Source: Clostridium transplantifaecale
GTDB taxonomy: Bacteria; Bacillota; Clostridia; Lachnospirales; Lachnospiraceae
Length of the DNA: 64,000 nt
NCBI RefSeq assembly: GCF_900626075.1
Contig: NZ_UYZY01000002.1
Coordinates: 186,001 to 250,000 of the forward strand
Reading direction: 5' to 3'
Every line of letters begins with the position of its first letter. Positions within the stretch are counted from its first letter, which is position 1. Below are positions 17,758 through 26,398 of this stretch, one piece after another. Both the position numbers and the translations under genes were made by a program. Under the pieces are notes generated by a model, which saw only the letters and a program-made list of their open reading frames with translations, had not been told where the DNA came from and ran no database searches.

Positions 17758-17817
17758 GATATAATGTCCGCGTTGCGTACATTATATCATAACTGTTCTG
17801 AATCTTTGAACAGTTAT
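17758..17817. promoter_or_regulatory. two adjacent perfect 10-bp inverted repeats
   Basis: GATATAATGT (17758-17767) pairs with ACATTATATC (17779-17788), and directly after it ATAACTGTTC (17789-17798) pairs with GAACAGTTAT (17808-17817). They lie in the 347-bp gap between the leftward DUF1858 gene and the rightward ferredoxin gene. They may be operators for either promoter or paired RNA hairpins. Neither has a following T-run. Confidence 0.6.
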
Positions 17818-17995
17818 ATCTATCCATACTATAATACTTTTCCACAGGCTTGGCAAGAAATAAAATTACCTGTATTCCTTATTTTGCGCATTGCTCCTAT
17901 TTTTAAACATAAAATACAGTAATTTCTTCTTGAATAATTCCCAGTAATAGTATAGAATAAATGCAAAAGTTAAATTCTAAAGGAGGTACTTAATC

Positions 17996-18166
17996 ATGGC
18001 ATATGTAATTACAGATACATGCGTTAGCTGCGGTGCTTGTGCTGGAGACTGTCCAGTAGGCGCTATCTCACAGGGAGACAGCAAATATGAAATCGATGCC
18101 GATGCATGCATCGACTGCGGTAGCTGTGCTGGTTCATGTCCTACAGGCGCAATTGAGCAGGCATAA
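17996..18166 (+). CDS. 2[4Fe-4S] ferredoxin
   Basis: A 56-residue clostridial-type ferredoxin with two CxxCxxCxxxCP motifs (CVSCGACAGDCP and CIDCGSCAGSCP), each giving four cysteines for one [4Fe-4S] cluster. It is the low-potential electron carrier expected for pyruvate:ferredoxin oxidoreductase and [FeFe]-hydrogenase. ATG follows AAAGGAGG. A promoter of the form TTGAAT, 17 bases, TAGAAT is visible at about 17930-17960. Codon choice is biased toward AT-ending codons, as in highly expressed genes. Confidence 0.97.
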   Translation: MAYVITDTCVSCGACAGDCPVGAISQGDSKYEIDADACIDCGSCAGSCPTGAIEQA

Positions 18167-18268
18167 TTAAGCGTAATGCTTAAGATACATAAGAGGCTGT
18201 CAGAGATGACAGTCTTTTTATGTTATATAAAACAGGGATTTTTCAGAGACCGTAAAGAGAGGTGCAAT

Positions 18269-18985
18269 ATGAGTAAACCGGTGATTGGCCTGACAGCCTC
18301 CCACGATTTAAAAACAGATGATCTTAGAATGGGACATTTCTATATCGACGCCATACGGAAAAACGGCGCGATTCCCCTTGTCCTCCCTCTGACGTTAGAT
18401 GAGGAGGAGGCAGGACAGCTTGCCGACACACTGGACGGTTTCCTGTTCAGCGGCGGACCGGATGTCCATCCGTTTCTCTTTGGTGAGGAAACACTGACCG
18501 GATGCGGGGATTTCTCGCCGCTTCGCGATTCTTCAGAGCTGCTTCTGCTCTCCCAGGTTTACGAAAAGAAAAAGCCGGTCCTTGGCATTTGCCGTGGAGC
18601 CCAGCTTCTCAACATCGCCCTGGGGGGCGATATCTATCAGGATATTTTTTCTCAGGTTCCGGAACGTTTTCCTATCGCACACAGACAGCCTTTTGGTGCG
18701 ACGCATCCGGCTCACCGCGTAACACTGGAGAGCGGCTCCCGCCTGGCGCAGATAACACAGTCCCTTTCACTGGAAGTCAACAGCCTTCACCATCAGGCTA
18801 TCCGGAATGCCGCCCCCTGCCTGAATGTCTGCGGGCGCGCTTCCGACGGCATTATTGAAGCAGTCGAACAGCCGGATCATCCTTTCCTGGTAGGCGTCCA
18901 GTGGCATCCGGAGCAGCTCGCCGGGAAGTATGAACATGCCGACCGCCTCTTCTCCTCTTTCATAAGCGCCTGCCGGAAAGTGTGA
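18269..18985 (+). CDS. class I glutamine amidotransferase-like gamma-glutamyl hydrolase (peptidase C26)
   Basis: A 238-residue protein resembling gamma-glutamyl-gamma-aminobutyrate hydrolase (PuuD) and related C26 enzymes that cleave gamma-glutamyl amides. The nucleophile elbow is GICRGAQLLN (about Cys108) and the His/Glu pair is in VGVQWHPEQ (about His213, Glu215). An FSGGPDVHP loop supports the family. I use the ATG at 18269 after AGAGAGGTG; the frame is open from 18176 but that stretch has no site. Substrate unknown. It could take part in the gamma-glutamyl chemistry of this region, though it is 9 kb from those genes. Confidence 0.85.
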   Translation: MSKPVIGLTASHDLKTDDLRMGHFYIDAIRKNGAIPLVLPLTLDEEEAGQLADTLDGFLFSGGPDVHPFLFGEETLTGCGDFSPLRDSSELLLLSQVYEKKKPVLGICRGAQLLNIALGGDIYQDIFSQVPERFPIAHRQPFGATHPAHRVTLESGSRLAQITQSLSLEVNSLHHQAIRNAAPCLNVCGRASDGIIEAVEQPDHPFLVGVQWHPEQLAGKYEHADRLFSSFISACRKV

Positions 18986-19062
18986 CAGCGGAATTCCCTG
19001 CCTGGGATTTGATTCACGGAATTCCGCCGGACTTTCCTATTTTCAGCCGTGATGGAAACTGC

Positions 19063-19821
19063 TTAAAGCTTGTTTCCGTTGCGGCCGAATTTTTTCTTTT
19101 TAAAGCGAAAAAACGGAAATCCCGTAACAGAAGCGGCAGCTTCCGCCCTGCCCTGGTTGTCCCTCTGATAAGCGCGGATTACTTCATCGAGCTGTTTAAA
19201 CCGCTCTTCTTCCCTTTCATCCGACACGCGCATCAGATACTCCATCTCCTTCATCAGCTTGTCATGTACCAGATAGCTGATGTCCTGGCTCAGCTTCTCG
19301 CTGTTTTCTTCCATAGCCCGTCCAATAATATGGTTCATCACCTTCTGGAACTGTTCCATCTTCTCTCCGGCCAGCAGAGCCTCCACGCTGTCCTTGTCGA
19401 GAGCGGTAAGTCCGGCCGGTTCGCCGTTTTCACTGGCTTGTCCATCCTTTACCCTGCCGTCCGTCTGCTCTCCTCCGGCCTTTTTTTCATTCCCTTTCTG
19501 CTCTTTCATGTCCTGTTCTCCTATACCTGTTTCTTTCAATGCGGCAATCACATCCTCTTCCAGGACCTCACTCGGGATAATCACCTTACCGTCCTGAAGA
19601 GATTTTGCCAATGCAGTCTTAATTGCTTTTAACTGATATCCCTTTTCCTTCAGCACTTTAACCTGTTTAAAAAGACGGATGTGAAAATCCGTGTAATATC
19701 GATGTCCCATCTCGTTTCTGGGGATAGGAAGCTCCAGCTCTTCCTCCCAGTACCGCAGCACATGTGCTTCTACATCCACTTTTTTCGACGCATCTGAAAT
19801 CAGATAATGTATCTCAGCCAT
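19063..19821 (-). CDS. MerR-like HTH protein with coiled-coil tail
   Basis: A 252-residue protein. Residues 1-70 form a MerR-type winged helix (LRYWEEELELPIPRNEMGHRYYTDFHIRLFKQVKVLKEKGYQLKAIK motif order). A variable Gly/Glu/Lys linker (about 100-140) follows, then a long charged helical region (about 145-230) and a very basic C-terminus (FRFKKKKFGRNG). No ligand domain is seen. The layout resembles RacA-like chromosome-binding proteins as well as regulators. AAAGGAGAGG precedes the ATG. Target unknown. Confidence 0.75.
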   Translation of the reverse strand: MAEIHYLISDASKKVDVEAHVLRYWEEELELPIPRNEMGHRYYTDFHIRLFKQVKVLKEKGYQLKAIKTALAKSLQDGKVIIPSEVLEEDVIAALKETGIGEQDMKEQKGNEKKAGGEQTDGRVKDGQASENGEPAGLTALDKDSVEALLAGEKMEQFQKVMNHIIGRAMEENSEKLSQDISYLVHDKLMKEMEYLMRVSDEREEERFKQLDEVIRAYQRDNQGRAEAAASVTGFPFFRFKKKKFGRNGNKL

Positions 19822-20086
19822 AATAAATCCTCTCCTTTAGTCCACAATATTTCGTAGCTTACTATTACTATATGCCGGGTTCAGAAGGAATATGAGTATC
19901 ATGTAAAAATTTTAATGCCTGTTTTTTCTTATTTATACAGGAAATTTCTGTCTATTACTGGAAATTTTTTCTTTTTATTTGACAATTAACCCGGTGCGAT
20001 GGTAGAATTTCAGTATAAGCACATTATGCCGTTATCTGTGTAATAGAATAAGCTTAGAGGAAAATTATATGAAAGGTGGCTTGAGG

Positions 20087-20950
20087 ATGGATTATTACAA
20101 TCTTGCTATTAAACGTGAATCAACGAGGAGTTTTAAGAAAAAACCGGCTTTAGAAAAACAGTTGAAGGAACTTCAGGACTATTTCCCGGAGTGCAGAAAA
20201 CTGGTACAGGACATTCGGGTGTCCATCGAACTTCTTGGACCTGAAACCCATTCCATCCTGTCAGGATGCGCCGGATACCACAACTTTATGATCGAGGCCC
20301 CCCATTACATCCTGGTATCTTCACCAAAAGAGGATTACTATCTGGAAAACGCCGGATACATCGGCGAGGATCTTGTTATAAAGCTGACCGAACTGGAATT
20401 GGAATCCTGCTGGATTACAATCGGAGACAGCGCCGAGGTTAAGAAGCGCCTGTCCCTCCCGGAAGATATGGAACCGTGTGCACTGATCGCATTCGGCAAC
20501 GCCACTATCATGCTCCCCTCCTCCAGACTGGACATCAAGAGCATATCCGACGTTTCAATCAAAAAACGGACCGGCTTCGTCGCGCCGAAACTTTCCGTAG
20601 ACCACGCCGTATATACGAAAAACTGGGGCGAAAGCGCAGAGATCTCCTCTCTTCCGCTTAACAACAGCCTGTATCAGGCATTCATCTCCGCCTGCTGCGC
20701 TCCTTCCTATTTAAACCTGCAGTCATACCGCTTCATCCTGGATGGGGACATGATACTCCTTGTTACCCTCCCCGATGAACTGACCACCCCGGACGATACG
20801 CGCCTCAACGCGGGCATCACAATGCTCCACTTCGCCGGCACCATGGAGAATCACCACCTCTCCCAAACCGGCTGGACCCTCGGTGCGCCGGAAGGAAAAT
20901 ACGAGCTGCCGGAAGGGGCAAGGATTGACGGGTACTACAGCACCAGGTAA
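20087..20950 (+). CDS. nitroreductase family protein (two-subdomain, TM1586-like)
   Basis: About 287 residues. The N-terminal MDYYNLAIKRESTRSFKKK motif is the FMN-phosphate-binding RRSxRxF signature of nitroreductases. The middle contains NAGYIGEDLVIKLTELELESCWITIGD, and a second half repeats a degenerate version (LYQAFISACCAPSYLNLQSYRF), as in the TM1586 subgroup. Likely an FMN oxidoreductase of unknown substrate. I choose the ATG at 20087 over 20069 because AAAGGTGG sits at a good distance only for the later one. Confidence 0.85.
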   Translation: MDYYNLAIKRESTRSFKKKPALEKQLKELQDYFPECRKLVQDIRVSIELLGPETHSILSGCAGYHNFMIEAPHYILVSSPKEDYYLENAGYIGEDLVIKLTELELESCWITIGDSAEVKKRLSLPEDMEPCALIAFGNATIMLPSSRLDIKSISDVSIKKRTGFVAPKLSVDHAVYTKNWGESAEISSLPLNNSLYQAFISACCAPSYLNLQSYRFILDGDMILLVTLPDELTTPDDTRLNAGITMLHFAGTMENHHLSQTGWTLGAPEGKYELPEGARIDGYYSTR

Positions 20951-20966
20951 AACGAAACAAACTTTT

Positions 20967-21008
20967 AAAAGTGGAGGGCGCAGTTTTTGCACCCTCCACT
21001 TTATCTTT
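20967..21008 (+). terminator. intrinsic terminator after the nitroreductase gene
   Basis: AAAGTGGAGGG with GCA extension pairs with TGCACCCTCCACTTT around a short T loop, followed by ATCTTTCTTT. It also lies between convergent genes. Confidence 0.8.
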
Positions 21009-21059
21009 CTTTATATAATTATGATGCGCCCCTTAACTCCCGGTTCAAGATGTAATCTG

Positions 21060-23810
21060 CTATTTAATCAGTGATAAAAACTGTACTGCAATTAAACATA
21101 CTAAAAACAAGTTGGCACCTGCAGCAATGGTACGGGCTGTTTTCTTTCTGACCGAATCTGGTTCACCACTGCCCGAGAATAAAAAGCTGACTAAAACAGG
21201 GGCAGCATCAAGATACAGGGCTATTATAGCCGACAGACGTGCCATTGATGAATGGCTGCTGGTAAACTGGCCGAGAGCTGTCTGTACATCACTTAGTTCC
21301 AGTAAATAGGTCTGTTTGAGCATGGAGAGTTCTTCAGTAAGGCCTTCTATTGCAGCAGTGTCTGAAACTCCTGTATAAGGTTCAACCGAACGAAGATAAC
21401 TTTCCACAACAGATATCGTAGTGTTCCACTGGGTCCGCCAATCATCTTTATCTTCTTTTTTCATATGTCCATTGATAAATTTTTCAGCTTCATAAATAGC
21501 ATTTTCACTTTCAAGCCAGTCCCTGCAGTTATTCACCGTTTGTAACAAAGACAGATTACTCTTAAATCTGGCAATTGTTTCTAACACAAGTGCGGACTGC
21601 TCCCCCTGCATACCATTACTTCGGGTAAGTTCATGAGATATTTCGGTAATAGCATTGTTAATTAACTCAATATTAGGTTCAGGGCTGAGAAGCTGGGTAA
21701 GGATTTCCGAAAACTGAACCGAAACCCGGGCACCAGGCTGAGCTTCCAGGAGATGCAGATAAGTAATTAATTCATTAAGCAAATTAATCTTTTCATTGTT
21801 CTTATCTCTGGCCAGAATTTTCTCTCCTTTTTCTTTCTCCGCTTCCTTCTGCTTCTCCTCTGCTCTCTCGATACTTTCAGTATAACTGATGTGGGCCGGG
21901 CTGTTAATATTCACTCCATAGCGAACATCAATAAGTGAGTTAATCTCATTTTCACAGGAAGCAATGGCATCCTTTAAATTTTCTATTTCCGTTTCAATTG
22001 TCACGTTATTCGCAGTGAGGTCTTCAACTTTTCCATTCAGGCTTTCGCCATATTTTTCAAAACTGCCGGCTGACGTGGTGTCGGCCGCTGAAAGAGCATC
22101 AGCAATATTTTTAACCTCACTGTCTGTATCAAAACCGGCTTTTATAGCGCTAAAATCTGGTTTTTCAATCTGATCTACATCTATCGGCAGAGAGTTCTGG
22201 ACTGTAGTTATGTCTTTTGATAATTCTGTTGCGGTATTGCTGTAAATAGACGCTGTCATTGCTTCTAATTTACTCCGTGAGGTCAGAAAAGTATCCGTGA
22301 GCTCAAGGTGGGCATACTGAGTCCAGGTTTGAGAATATACCGACGTGGATATGTACGCATAATTGAAAAATGCTGACCCTAAAAGTGTTGCTATATATAA
22401 AACGACGACATACTTTTTTCTGACCTTTGCTCTTTCTGATATGAGCTTCGGAAGGTGAAGGTTAAATGTCAGGAGAAATACCTGCACTCCAAAGGATAAA
22501 GCATATGCTGCAAAAGGATGTCCCTTAAAAAAGGATCCTGTCATGCCATTCGCCGTTCCAAAAAAAGATACAATGGCAAAGAGTAAAGACCCCCATGCAA
22601 AAGGATACCAGATTTTCTTCTCGAGTCCCGTCTTGGAAACATCGGCATCAAAAAAATAATCTTTAATCCATTTGATCAACCTGGGGAAAAACGCTGCTGA
22701 CAGCAATTTTATTATTCTCGGAACATCTGTGAACGGTACCAGCAGGTTAGACAGAACCCCCACGCCACACTTGAAGAATTGATCGCTGATTAGGTTTGCC
22801 TGTTTGCGAATGCATCCATCATGGCTAAAGAATGAATACAGCATTCTATAAGCAACCTGGCTTAACATCAGTAACAAAAAGATCATCAGAAGACCTTTAA
22901 GTACCGGAGCGATTTCATCCGGCCTCTTCATAAAAAGGAACCATCCGTCCAAATCTGTATTGTAGAACATTACGCCTAATACCATAATCATAGTGAAGCT
23001 GATTAACTTCAGGAAGGACGGATTGTCAATCGTGAAATTTTTGTCGCGGAGTGTATCCGCAACCACTGTTCGAATAAGCCAGATTACGTACGCCATACTG
23101 ACAATCATCAAAGTCCCCAGACATAACACAAGCATTAACCAGGCAGAAGCATTTACAAAAGTCTTAACTGACTGCAGTTTAAGGCTCGTCAGTAACTGCT
23201 CGTTTTTAAGCAGGAAATATGCAGCGGCACTCAGTAATGTTACAGTAAGGACCAGTCCAATCAGAAAACCTGCCACCTGACGGAATGACAGCCGGTTCAT
23301 CATTTTTCCGGCCATTTCCCCTGTGCCTGTTTCGGCAGGCTTTACCCCTTTTCCCGGATCCACTGTATTTGCTTTCCGCTCAGGCTGTCCGCCGGACGCA
23401 AAATGATTTGTCGGCTCCCGTCTTGTATCTTCCACCCAATGACGGACAAATACCGCCCAAATCCCTCCTATAGCTCCCGCTGCAATCAATCCTCCCAAAA
23501 TCACCAGCATTGCTCTCTGCTGGGAGATATCTTCCAGAATAGGAAAGATCGACACAAGGGTTTCCCAGTTGAACATATCATAGGCAATCAGGCAGGAAAG
23601 AAGCAGCAATAAGATATTTGCCGCACTCAACGTTCTTCTCTCTTTATATTTAATAAGAGAATAAAATTGTGTGCAAATGCCTATGGCACACCCAACTCCC
23701 CACAAAAAACGCAGGTGCGGGTAACGATGGAAAAATGTCGGGACAGCCAGAAGAACTATGGCTGCAATAACCAGGTACAAACAACGAGTTGCGGTAGATT
23801 TGGATTTCAT
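21060..23810 (-). CDS. 916-residue orphan membrane protein with large coiled-coil domain
   Basis: I recognise no family. From the ATG at 23810 (AAGGGGGA upstream) the protein has about ten hydrophobic segments in residues 1-490. A hydrophilic, helix-rich domain of about 365 residues follows (about 490-855), with strong heptad character (IENLKDAIASCENEINSLI; RAEEKQKEAEKEKGEKILARD). The end has two closely spaced membrane segments (about 860-915). The coiled coil is thus held between membrane anchors, probably on the outside, given Tyr/Thr/Ser richness and few positive charges. Base composition is more AT-rich than the flanks, as is the HTH gene on its right, hinting at acquired DNA. No partner operon gene. 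Confidence 0.6.
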   Translation of the reverse strand: MKSKSTATRCLYLVIAAIVLLAVPTFFHRYPHLRFLWGVGCAIGICTQFYSLIKYKERRTLSAANILLLLLSCLIAYDMFNWETLVSIFPILEDISQQRAMLVILGGLIAAGAIGGIWAVFVRHWVEDTRREPTNHFASGGQPERKANTVDPGKGVKPAETGTGEMAGKMMNRLSFRQVAGFLIGLVLTVTLLSAAAYFLLKNEQLLTSLKLQSVKTFVNASAWLMLVLCLGTLMIVSMAYVIWLIRTVVADTLRDKNFTIDNPSFLKLISFTMIMVLGVMFYNTDLDGWFLFMKRPDEIAPVLKGLLMIFLLLMLSQVAYRMLYSFFSHDGCIRKQANLISDQFFKCGVGVLSNLLVPFTDVPRIIKLLSAAFFPRLIKWIKDYFFDADVSKTGLEKKIWYPFAWGSLLFAIVSFFGTANGMTGSFFKGHPFAAYALSFGVQVFLLTFNLHLPKLISERAKVRKKYVVVLYIATLLGSAFFNYAYISTSVYSQTWTQYAHLELTDTFLTSRSKLEAMTASIYSNTATELSKDITTVQNSLPIDVDQIEKPDFSAIKAGFDTDSEVKNIADALSAADTTSAGSFEKYGESLNGKVEDLTANNVTIETEIENLKDAIASCENEINSLIDVRYGVNINSPAHISYTESIERAEEKQKEAEKEKGEKILARDKNNEKINLLNELITYLHLLEAQPGARVSVQFSEILTQLLSPEPNIELINNAITEISHELTRSNGMQGEQSALVLETIARFKSNLSLLQTVNNCRDWLESENAIYEAEKFINGHMKKEDKDDWRTQWNTTISVVESYLRSVEPYTGVSDTAAIEGLTEELSMLKQTYLLELSDVQTALGQFTSSHSSMARLSAIIALYLDAAPVLVSFLFSGSGEPDSVRKKTARTIAAGANLFLVCLIAVQFLSLIK

Positions 23811-23941
23811 AAGAAAGTCCCCCTTTGTTTTTTTTATAGCAGAAAGGGAGCACACAGTGAAGTGATAACATACGGAGGACTATACATATGATAGCTGGAA
23901 ATTTCTCTGAGAGTCAAAGTAAAAGTAAAAGTAAAAAGTTG

Positions 23942-23970
23942 TTGACAATCATTTTCACAACGTGTATAAT
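23942..23970 (+). promoter_or_regulatory. consensus sigma-70-type promoter
   Basis: TTGACA at 23942-23947, exactly 17 bases, then TATAAT at 23965-23970: both boxes match the consensus fully. It points right into about 600 bp (23977-24592) without a convincing gene, up to the HTH gene at 24593. A stem AGAGGA/TCCTCT at about 24076-24095 and a GGAAGAG/CTCTTCC stem with following TTTT at about 24139-24178 lie downstream. The product may be a small RNA or a long leader. The rest of 23811-24592 is AT-rich and shows no supported ORF. Confidence 0.7.
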
Positions 23971-24592
23971 GCTTGAGTGTATGTAATCTTGCATGAAAAT
24001 AAGGATGAAATTGAAGTAGACGCGTTTTGTTAATCGTACAAAAGCACTCAACGACAAATCTGGGGACAGTATTAGCAGAGGACGGCAATCCTCTCTTCTA
24101 TTGTGACAGATATTCCTTTTTTTCACGCTTTCATAGTAAAGGAAGAGAAATCTTTGACAGGAGAGTGCTCTTCCTTTTCGTATGCCCGCAGATATTTTTG
24201 AATTTGACACTTTGTCAAATATTCCGCTCTTTTCTGCTGGTTAGTTTTGACTTCATTCTATTATATTCTGCTTGGACAGGCAATAGGAGCAAGTTATAGA
24301 AAATAAGAGGAAAAACCTGGTTTTTTTAGGTCATTTCACAAAATAAGATGATAATTTTAATAAATACCATTGATTGATTTTAGAATATTTCGAAAGAATT
24401 TATTTCTGTATTTTTAAAATCAAAAGTCAATTCAGCTTAGTTTCTAATCAAATAAAGTCTTTTATAATTTCATGATATTTCTGTAAAGAAAAGGATTTTA
24501 TTTATTCAACATTCACAAATGACACCTTCGACTACTCGAACGTATTACTGAAAAGAAAGTATTAACAAAAATATTTCAGGGGGATGCGAAAG

Positions 24593-25648
24593 ATGAAAGA
24601 AGAAAAAAATCATGATATGGTCGAATTATACCGCCGATTTGAGAAAGCAGGGCTGAGTCATGCTGCTTTTTGCAAAAAAGCCGAAGAGATGGGAATAAAA
24701 ATATCTCCCTCCACCATGACCAATTTGAAAAATGGCGTTCAAATATCTGGTGCCTCGGTAAAAAACGTATTGAAGGTTTTAGGCATCACACGTTCCGAAT
24801 TTTACATGGATGTTGATAAAGAAGACAATCCGAAAAATCCGAAAAACAAAAAGAAAACCGTCATAGCGGAGTCTTCCAGAGGCGGATTTATTGTAGACTC
24901 TGATGATTCAGCATATTACGGATATACAGGGGATTTCCATGCCTATTTCTTCCATACCCAGAAGGAAAGAAAGGATTTGCTCCATGGTATTCTTCACTTA
25001 AGTGAGGAAATGAACGAACACGGTTTTTTCAAAGCAACACTTAAGTTGTACGCGGACAGCGTCTTCCCTAAAAGTAAACCGGTTGAAAAAAACTACACCG
25101 GAGGCTATATCATCTCAAAGCCTATGCTGTCTGTATACTGCTATCTGGAAGATGAGGATTTTGGTGAAATTTCATTTATTGTCTTCGAGCACTTCCACAT
25201 TCGCAAAGAAATTTTGCACTGTAAACTTGGAAGCGCTATAACGGTTTCCAGCGGAGATCAAAAGATGCCCACTCTGCATCGAATCCTGCTGTGCAGGGAA
25301 GAACTTTCGAATGAGCAAATGAAAATTGTAAGAGGCCAGCTTCGTTTAAACGGCCCCAAAATTATTATAACCAAACAAAAATATAAAGAACTTCTTGAAA
25401 GCAATCGTCTCTCAGAAGCCTTTCAAAACAAACTCCGTGAAAATGTGCGCCTTGAAAGTTATTATGTTGTACAGGAAAGCCTCTTCATATCGGACGATAC
25501 TGCCGGCTTGGATTTTGAAAAATCCCTCTCTATATTGAAGGACTACTCTATTGCCCCCCAATACAATAAAGTAGGTAAAAGTTCAAACACGCAGATGTTC
25601 GAACTTTACAAACAACTAACCTCCCACTATAAACAGAACCAGGATTAA
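24593..25648 (+). CDS. HTH-domain protein with unknown C-terminal domain
   Basis: About 351 residues. The N-terminus (residues about 5-75) looks like an XRE-type helix-turn-helix (FEKAGLSHAAFCKKAEEMG, STMTNLKNG, SVKNVLKVLGITRSEFY). The middle and C-terminal 260 residues form a domain I do not recognise, with HILHLSEEMNEHGFF-like and SYYVVQESLFISDDTAGLDF stretches; it may sense a signal. I start it at the ATG at 24593, spaced about nine bases from GGGGG, rather than the ATG at 24584 that abuts it. It is a lone gene next to the orphan membrane protein, in AT-rich DNA. Confidence 0.6.
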   Translation: MKEEKNHDMVELYRRFEKAGLSHAAFCKKAEEMGIKISPSTMTNLKNGVQISGASVKNVLKVLGITRSEFYMDVDKEDNPKNPKNKKKTVIAESSRGGFIVDSDDSAYYGYTGDFHAYFFHTQKERKDLLHGILHLSEEMNEHGFFKATLKLYADSVFPKSKPVEKNYTGGYIISKPMLSVYCYLEDEDFGEISFIVFEHFHIRKEILHCKLGSAITVSSGDQKMPTLHRILLCREELSNEQMKIVRGQLRLNGPKIIITKQKYKELLESNRLSEAFQNKLRENVRLESYYVVQESLFISDDTAGLDFEKSLSILKDYSIAPQYNKVGKSSNTQMFELYKQLTSHYKQNQD

Positions 25649-25688
25649 ACCAGTTTATCTACCAAAATGATAATATATTATTTATAAG

Positions 25689-25730
25689 AATAATGAGGAC
25701 GCGTTATCCCAGCGGTCCTCATTATTTTAT
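25689..25730 (+). terminator. intrinsic terminator after the HTH gene
   Basis: AATAATGAGGAC pairs perfectly with GTCCTCATTATT (12 bp), loop of 14, followed by TTAT. Confidence 0.8.
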
Positions 25731-25863
25731 ACAACAAATTTTATCCCTCCGCAATTTATAAAGAATTCCCGTACACTGCTGTATTTAAATATCCAAATCT
25801 GATATAATTTAAGCAGCTTTAGACTTAAATCAGCCTTAGACTTTAAAAAACAGGAGATATAAC

Positions 25864-26382
25864 ATGAACGGCGCTCTGCTTCTAATCCCATTTTTCTTAA
25901 TCCGTTTCACCCTACTTTCCCATTTAAACAGGGGCGCCATAAAACGTGCGGCCCATTTTCCGCCCATGGTAGGAATCGAGATACCGGCATACTGGATTTA
26001 TCAGCTTTCAAATGCCGCGCTCATACTTTATCTCTTTTTCCTCACCGTAAAAACATCTTCCTGGCAGTTCTATGCCGGTGCGGCGCTTTACCTGACCGGT
26101 CTGGCGCTATGCGCGGTCACAATCGCAAACTTCTCGGCCCCATCCGAAGACGGGGTGAACCGGAACGGCCTCTACAAAATCTCACGAAATCCAATGTACG
26201 TGTCATACTTTATCCTGTTCACAGGCTGCGCCTTCCTGACCCGCTCCCTGAGCCTGTTTGGAATCATCGTTCTCTTCCAGATTTCCGCTCACTGGATTAT
26301 CCTGTCCGAGGAACGCTGGTGTCTTGAAACCTTCGGCGCCTCCTACAAGCAATACATGGAAACCGTCCGCCGCTACCTCTAA
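25864..26382 (+). CDS. isoprenylcysteine carboxyl methyltransferase-like membrane protein
   Basis: A 172-residue integral membrane protein with four to five hydrophobic segments. It has the C-terminal signature of the ICMT/PEMT-like superfamily (GLYKISRNPMYVSYF, then HWIILSEERWCLETFG and YKQYMETVRRYL), which binds S-adenosylmethionine at the membrane face. Bacterial members methylate unknown lipids or small molecules. AGGAGATATAAC precedes the ATG. It converges on the malic enzyme gene with a 16-bp gap. Confidence 0.85.
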   Translation: MNGALLLIPFFLIRFTLLSHLNRGAIKRAAHFPPMVGIEIPAYWIYQLSNAALILYLFFLTVKTSSWQFYAGAALYLTGLALCAVTIANFSAPSEDGVNRNGLYKISRNPMYVSYFILFTGCAFLTRSLSLFGIIVLFQISAHWIILSEERWCLETFGASYKQYMETVRRYL

Positions 26383-26398
26383 ATCCCGTCGTCCCTGC

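Noticed and set aside
24027..24299. 90-codon frame downstream of the consensus promoter
   Set aside because: No ribosome site, start codon far from the promoter, composition unlike genes. A non-coding product is more likely.
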